Below are positions 39,409 through 40,904 of a stretch of DNA of 40,904 bases, piece after piece. The notes under the pieces are model-generated. The model made no database searches. It was not told the origin of the DNA and worked only from the letters and a program-made list of their open reading frames with translations. Source of the DNA: a virus. A program made the position numbers and the translations under genes. The stretch is from positions 1-40,904 of the IMG/VR virus record IMGVR_UViG_3300020436_000022; one strand, given 5' to 3'. How positions within the stretch are numbered: position 1 is the stretch's first letter; each line of letters starts with the position of its first letter.

Positions 39409-39561
39409 ATGATCACACCTATGATAATCAGAAGACCACTTGAGTCTGCTGAAATAGACTATCTGCTTGGTCTAATGATGGAAGCAGAGGAACCCAAGAA
39501 CATTGATGGGGTCGAGTTGTATAGAAAGTTAGTTATATTGAAGGGGGAGTATGAAGAGTAA
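39409..39561 (+). CDS. Small 50-residue phage protein
   Basis: ATG 39409, preceded by GAGG at good spacing, to TAA 39561. The protein (MITPMIIRRPLESAEIDYLL, then GLMMEAEEPKNIDGVELYRK) is amphipathic with one long helix. It occupies the gap between the methyltransferase and the metalloprotease. No family recognised. Confidence 0.68.
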   Translation: MITPMIIRRPLESAEIDYLLGLMMEAEEPKNIDGVELYRKLVILKGEYEE

Positions 39562-39609
39562 TATGAGGTTAGCATTCGTCGTTTCTTTTATTTGGTTTTT
39601 ACACTGGTT

Positions 39610-40053
39610 ATGTCTCACTCTATCTTCTATTCGGGTCATCATCGCAGAGTCACTATCACAGACTCCTTCATTGATTGGTTCGTGGACAAGTATATCGGCA
39701 AACGGTATAAACTTGACTTCCATGTTGTAACCAAGGGATTAAAGAGAGAATGTATGTACGGTCAGATGCTATGCCTCGACAGTGCTACACGTCCTCGGTT
39801 CTTTGAAATACATGTACACTATGGTCTCAGTAAATGGGATTACCTAGTCACACTCGCACATGAAATGGTACACGTGAAACAACGTGTCAAGGGAGAGTGG
39901 AAACAAAAGGCAGATGGTAGTAGCACATGGAATAAGAAAGTGGTGTCTCCCTTCACTAAGTATTGGGATGAACCATGGGAGATAGATGCGAGAGCATGGG
40001 AGAGATATATTGCTAACAGGGCAATCTACGAAGGTGTTGTGACAATAGAATAA
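39610..40053 (+). CDS. HExxH metalloprotease, SprT-like
   Basis: A 147-residue protein with a clear zinc-binding helix LAHEMVHVKQ (H84, E85, H88) and a downstream PWEIDARAWE segment that may supply the third ligand (E124). This SprT-like/minigluzincin layout is frequent in phages; the substrate is unknown. ATG 39610 gives a compact domain; TTG 39592 is another in-frame choice. Neither has a clear ribosome site. A short hydrophobic ORF from 39551 overlaps in another frame (see rejected items). Confidence 0.82.
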   Translation: MSHSIFYSGHHRRVTITDSFIDWFVDKYIGKRYKLDFHVVTKGLKRECMYGQMLCLDSATRPRFFEIHVHYGLSKWDYLVTLAHEMVHVKQRVKGEWKQKADGSSTWNKKVVSPFTKYWDEPWEIDARAWERYIANRAIYEGVVTIE

Positions 40054-40090
40054 GTGTACACTAGGACATGAATTGACTATCAAATTACAT

Positions 40091-40096
40091 TATAAT
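40091..40096 (+). promoter_or_regulatory. -10 box TATAAT before the helicase
   Basis: A perfect TATAAT in the 64-bp gap after the metalloprotease. TTGACT at 40073-40078 is only 12 bp upstream, too short for a normal pair. It resembles the arrangement at 37213-37230. Confidence 0.45.
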
Positions 40097-40097
40097 A

Positions 40098-40127
40098 GTG
40101 ATAACAACAAGGATGCTATGTTATCAC
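40098..40127 (+). promoter_or_regulatory. Inverted repeat enclosing the helicase ribosome site
   Basis: GTGATAAC (40098-40105) and GTTATCAC (40120-40127) form a perfect 8-bp inverted repeat; the 14-nt loop holds the AAGGA ribosome site and the first two bases of ATG 40118. It could be an RNA hairpin controlling translation or a DNA operator just after the -10 box. Confidence 0.55.
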
Positions 40128-40904
40128 TCAGACCACATCAAGAGAGAACTATCGACGCACTATATGCTAATGAGCATGGTACTGTCTATATTCCTACAGG
40201 TGGTGGTAAGACTATTTGTATGATTGAGGACTTACGTACTCAGTTAGTTCAGAGTGACTATCCTACACTTACTGTAGTTGCTGCTCCACGTATTATGTTA
40301 GCACTACAACTTGCTAATGAGTTCAATGAGATACTCAACAGTGTATCTAACTACAAGATTGGTAGTGTACACAGTGGTGACTCTCCATTCTACTCAGTGA
40401 CATCACAGGATGACATCATGAAGTTTGTAAGCAGTGCTCATACATTCGGTGCTCATGTAATACTATTCACTACATATCATAGTCTTCACAAGATAGCAAA
40501 TAACGAGTTTTTCGTAGACACTTTCTATTGTGACGAAGCACACAACACTACGCAACGCAATTTTTTTGAGGCTACAAGTGAAGTCGCTTCACAATCACGT
40601 CGTAAATACTTCTTCACTGCTACACCTAAAATGTCAGCAAAGCACGAGCGTGGCATGAATAATGTTGATGTATATGGTAACAACTTGATCACAGTAACAG
40701 CAGATGAATTACTTGATTGTGGTGCTATCATACCTCCGACAGTAAATGTACACACAGTGGACACTGTAAGAACACGTGAAGAGGTAGCAGACATTGATGC
40801 TGAGACAGTATTGAGAGTGATCGAAGCGGATGATGCTGAGAGAGTTTTAGTATCAGCACCGTCAGCACGTATTATCAATGCTATGATGGCATTCACAGAT
40901 CTAT
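40118..40904 (+). CDS. SF2 DNA helicase (DEAH type), N-terminal part
   Basis: The frame is open to the window edge (262 residues seen). It starts MLSLRPHQERTIDALYA (Q-like motif LRPHQ), with Walker A in YIPTGGGKT (GGGKT at about residues 32-36), DEAH in YCDEAHN (motif II) and TATP in FFTATPKM (motif III). The second RecA-like domain begins near the edge (ERVLVSAPSARIINAMM). T4-like phages carry SF2 helicases such as UvsW for recombination and replication restart; this one may be that or a cyanophage-specific relative. Its start is enclosed by an inverted repeat, which may regulate it. Confidence 0.9.
   Translation, partial: MLSLRPHQERTIDALYANEHGTVYIPTGGGKTICMIEDLRTQLVQSDYPTLTVVAAPRIMLALQLANEFNEILNSVSNYKIGSVHSGDSPFYSVTSQDDIMKFVSSAHTFGAHVILFTTYHSLHKIANNEFFVDTFYCDEAHNTTQRNFFEATSEVASQSRRKYFFTATPKMSAKHERGMNNVDVYGNNLITVTADELLDCGAIIPPTVNVHTVDTVRTREEVADIDAETVLRVIEADDAERVLVSAPSARIINAMMAFTDL

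Noticed and set aside
39551-39730. 59-residue hydrophobic ORF after a GGGGGAG ribosome-like site
   Set aside because: It overlaps the HExxH metalloprotease by about 120 nt in another frame and loses its hydrophobic character after 30 residues; possibly a real leader peptide but not supported enough to list.

Overview
The window is part of the genome of a T4-like marine cyanophage (a myovirus infecting Synechococcus or Prochlorococcus). Two things show this. T4-type replication and virion proteins are present: gp32, gp59, gp33-like, gp4, gp53, gp48, gp26, a gp51-like ORF, a gp27-like protein, a split gp5 and tail fibres. Mixed among them are cyanobacterial genes: psbD (photosystem II D2, cut by the left edge), cp12, pebS, a cpeT-like gene and a transaldolase. 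Genes are packed with 1-20 nt overlaps, and T4-type late promoters (NATAAATA) stand before several blocks. No tRNA gene, CRISPR array, insertion sequence or integrase was seen.

Layout. 1-9280 (+) holds metabolism and replication: psbD, cp12, a 2OG-Fe(II) oxygenase, glutaredoxin, several small phage genes, thyX, phoH, a PD-(D/E)XK exonuclease, gp33-like, gp59, a DUF1825 protein, pebS, gp32 and talC. 9277-11990 (-) is a baseplate/head block: gp53, gp48, one unknown and gp4. At about 11988-12023 a near-palindromic divergent control region starts transcription both ways. 12021-22136 (+) builds the tail: a tube-fold protein, gp26, a gp51-like ORF reachable by -1 frameshift, a tape-measure candidate with an M23 peptidase, a second tape-measure-like protein, a gp27-like hub, a gp5 OB-fold protein and a separate beta-helix spike. 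22133-25706 is an accessory run behind a strong sigma70-type promoter: an acyl-carrier-like protein, two more 2OG oxygenases, small unknowns and the CpeT-like protein. 25698-35844 is fibres and adhesion, ending in a glycine-rich gp38-like adhesin and two tandem paralogues of unknown function. 36076-39395 carries two DNA methyltransferases around a PD-(D/E)XK restriction-endonuclease-like gene. 39409-40904 has a small gene, an HExxH metalloprotease and the first part of an SF2 helicase cut by the right edge.

How the genes may work together. D2 would sustain photosystem II electron flow during infection. CP12 would block the Calvin cycle, and transaldolase would push carbon through the pentose phosphate pathway toward NADPH and ribose. 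ThyX, glutaredoxin and the host-DNA nucleases fit nucleotide supply. PebS with the CpeT-like protein fits phycobilin handling. These roles come from known cyanophage biology, not from anything measured here.

Most notable candidates: (1) a T TTT TTC slippery site 4 nt before the gp26 stop that joins gp26 to the startless gp51-like ORF, immediately before a tape-measure-like gene, which mirrors the G/GT frameshift of other tailed phages; (2) a possible phage-borne restriction-modification cassette; (3) a divergent late promoter pair in which each promoter contains the other gene's start codon; (4) hairpin-rich leaders before cp12 and before the SF2 helicase.
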